Below, piece by piece: positions 54,264-55,462 of a stretch of 55,462 nt of DNA. Location of the stretch: positions 1 through 55,462 of the forward strand of contig ONAT01000006.1 in the NCBI GenBank assembly GCA_900315885.1. Direction: 5' to 3'. This stretch comes from an uncultured Erysipelotrichaceae bacterium. Lineage in GTDB: Bacteria; Bacillota_I; Bacilli_A; RFN20; CAG-826. A program made the translations under genes and the position numbers. The first letter of the stretch is position 1, and each line of letters starts with the position of its first letter. Below the pieces are notes generated by a model. The model did not search any database, had not been told where the DNA came from, and saw only the letters and a list, made by a program, of their open reading frames with translations.

Positions 54264-55356
54264 AAAGAGGAATACCTCCAAAGACACCAGCAAGATACAT
54301 TTTTTCTAAGTTTTGGGATTCACGAGGATTTTCACTTGAAAACTTTCTTAATATACTTCCATCCTCACCAAAGTCTACAGAATATATTTGATCAGGTCTT
54401 AACAAACTTGTTTTTAATAAATTAGTAGAATGAGAAACGAAAAATAATTGGGTGTTTTTTGAGCTTTCAAACACGTAGCGAATAAGTAATTCTTCAAGTT
54501 TATTGTGAAGGCCATTACAGAATTCATCTAAAGCAATAATCCCACCTATTTTAGTTACACTAAAAATCATTGGTAAAACACTTACTAAAGTCATATTACC
54601 TTTAGATTCTAAAAATAATGGTATTTCTTTATTTGCGCGCACAAACTTTAACGCCATCATAAGAGGCACATCTTCTTTATTATCATATTTTAAGGTAAAC
54701 GGAAATTTATGATTAATTAAGAAATCATTCATTTCGTTAACACCATTTTTCTTTAGATATTTTTCCAGATAAGATTTATCTTTCTTAACTAAATTATTCA
54801 CGCTACAAGAATCAGTTGTGTCTAAAGCAAAAGAATTCTTTAAATATTTAAACCAAGCATCTAATATTTTGTTATTTGTCTTTTTCTTTATTATTTCTTT
54901 TAAATATACACCTTGTTTAAACTTAGTATTTTTTAAAATAGAATAAGGATCTAAAATATGTTCTTTTTCGTAACTATAAATCAAAATATCATCGATAGAA
55001 AGTGTTTCCTTTTTTAACTCACCTTTACGATTAACCAGAAAATAATAAGTGATTTCTTTGTTTTCAATTACAAATTTGTATTCAAAATACATTGTCTGTT
55101 CTTTGTTTTTATAATCAAAGAATGTGACACAATTTTCAAAATTGATTTTCTTATCAAACAAAATGTGCAGCAATAAAGTAATCGCATTCAAAGCATTACT
55201 TTTACCTGATGAATTAGAGCCAAAAAAGCAACAACCTTTTAATAAATTGTTATATGTATTTGTGGATTTTAGTATCTCACTACTATCTGCGATTAAATCA
55301 ATTGTTGTTTCTTGGGTAAACGATTTGTAATCTTTAAAACGTACACTCTTTAACAT
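54256..55356 (-). CDS. AAA/ABC-type ATPase of an RloA/AbiL-like defence pair
   Basis: The start ATG 55356 has AAGGTGAC upstream and gives 366 residues; an earlier ATG at 55386 lacks it. It is an SMC/ABC-type ATPase: Walker A GSNSSGKS (46-53), Walker B IIALDE (273-278) with the signature-like region nearby, and the switch SHS (308-310). It has no long coiled coil. Such ATPases form pairs with RloB-type proteins and sense phage or nucleic acid. A perfect palindrome overlaps its promoter region at the window edge, so it may be tightly repressed. Confidence 0.85.
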   Translation of the reverse strand: MLKSVRFKDYKSFTQETTIDLIADSSEILKSTNTYNNLLKGCCFFGSNSSGKSNALNAITLLLHILFDKKINFENCVTFFDYKNKEQTMYFEYKFVIENKEITYYFLVNRKGELKKETLSIDDILIYSYEKEHILDPYSILKNTKFKQGVYLKEIIKKKTNNKILDAWFKYLKNSFALDTTDSCSVNNLVKKDKSYLEKYLKKNGVNEMNDFLINHKFPFTLKYDNKEDVPLMMALKFVRANKEIPLFLESKGNMTLVSVLPMIFSVTKIGGIIALDEFCNGLHNKLEELLIRYVFESSKNTQLFFVSHSTNLLKTSLLRPDQIYSVDFGEDGSILRKFSSENPRESQNLEKMYLAGVFGGIPLYE

Positions 55357-55435
55357 ATTGTCACCTTGTAGTATAGAATTACTCAATTAAAAGAATAGTT
55401 CTATAACATTCCTTTCTTTGAGAACTGAGTGTTTA

Positions 55436-55462
55436 ATTATACCATCTGGCCAGATGGTATAA
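55436..55462 (-). promoter_or_regulatory. Palindromic operator overlapping the -10 region of the ATPase operon
   Basis: Positions 55437-55462 form a perfect 26-base palindrome centred on CTGGCCAG (TTATACCATCTGG on one arm). On the minus strand TATAAT at 55441-55436 overlaps its inner edge as a -10 element, with an expected start near 55429. The element may continue beyond the window. Confidence 0.6.

Overview
The window is low-GC DNA (roughly 30% G+C) from a Firmicutes-type bacterium of class Bacilli. No gene needs UGA read as Trp, so the standard bacterial code applies. Much of it follows the Bacillus subtilis yqe/yqf chromosomal order, recalled from general knowledge: lepA, hemW, hrcA-grpE-dnaK-dnaJ, rsmE, mtaB, rpsU, yqfC, yqfD, ybeY, cdd, era, recO, glyS, dnaG, rpoD, trmK, yqfO, then ispH, yqfQ, cshB, nfo, yqfT, ispG. 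Some traits are those of the Erysipelotrichia/Mollicutes side of the class: a fused NadD-YqeK, a single-chain class II GlyRS and an EF-P with a Lys-Thr-Ala-Met tip loop. Even so, the organism carries sporulation-type genes: sigK with a pro-sequence, spoIIIAH, yqfC, yqfD and a yqfQ-like gene. An uncultured gut-type Bacilli lineage from a spore-forming ancestor is my best guess. I cannot name the genus.

Layout. 1-2.6 kb: accessory DNA with the C-terminal tip of an Rhs toxin, a likely immunity gene and unknown genes. 2.6-5.6 kb: a Crp/Fnr regulator divergent from an ABC uptake pair (lipoprotein and permease, no ATPase) across a perfect TGTGA-N6-TCACA operator, then a solitary MazF-like gene. 5.6-9.8 kb: nadD-yqeK, yhbY, yqeH and yqeG, and the divergent sigK. 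9.8-14.4 kb: topoisomerase IV. 14.6-17.4 kb: yneF, spoIIIAH, efp, a membrane protein, an MBL hydrolase and rpmG. 17.6-33.4 kb: the ispG-to-rpsU part of the yqf block. 33.7-52.5 kb: deoC to lepA, where unfamiliar genes are inserted between conserved ones (Sel1-repeat protein, a 257-aa unknown, TM2 protein, a large lipoprotein, a subtilase and a degenerate Fic-fold protein). 52.6-55.5 kb: a defence-like end with a DUF2971-like gene and an RloA/RloB-type ATPase plus TOPRIM-like pair behind a perfect palindrome.

How the genes work together. Housekeeping dominates: replication (dnaG, parCE), transcription (rpoD), translation (glyS, lepA, efp, rpsU, rpmG, rpmF, tRNA and rRNA modification), DNA repair (recO, nfo), isoprenoid synthesis (ispG, ispH), NAD synthesis and chaperones. 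The heat-shock operon has an unusually complete control region, with two CIRCE operators around one promoter. The most interesting signals are the pruned sporulation loci: spoIIIAH sits next to efp without spoIIIAA-AG, yqfC lacks its usual N-terminus, and a C39-peptidase membrane protein sits where phoH/yqfF would be. Also notable are a recurrent 11-bp-phased TTAGTA repeat in three intergenic regions, a YbeY-Cdd fusion that keeps an internal ribosome binding site, and the pseudo-Fic protein.
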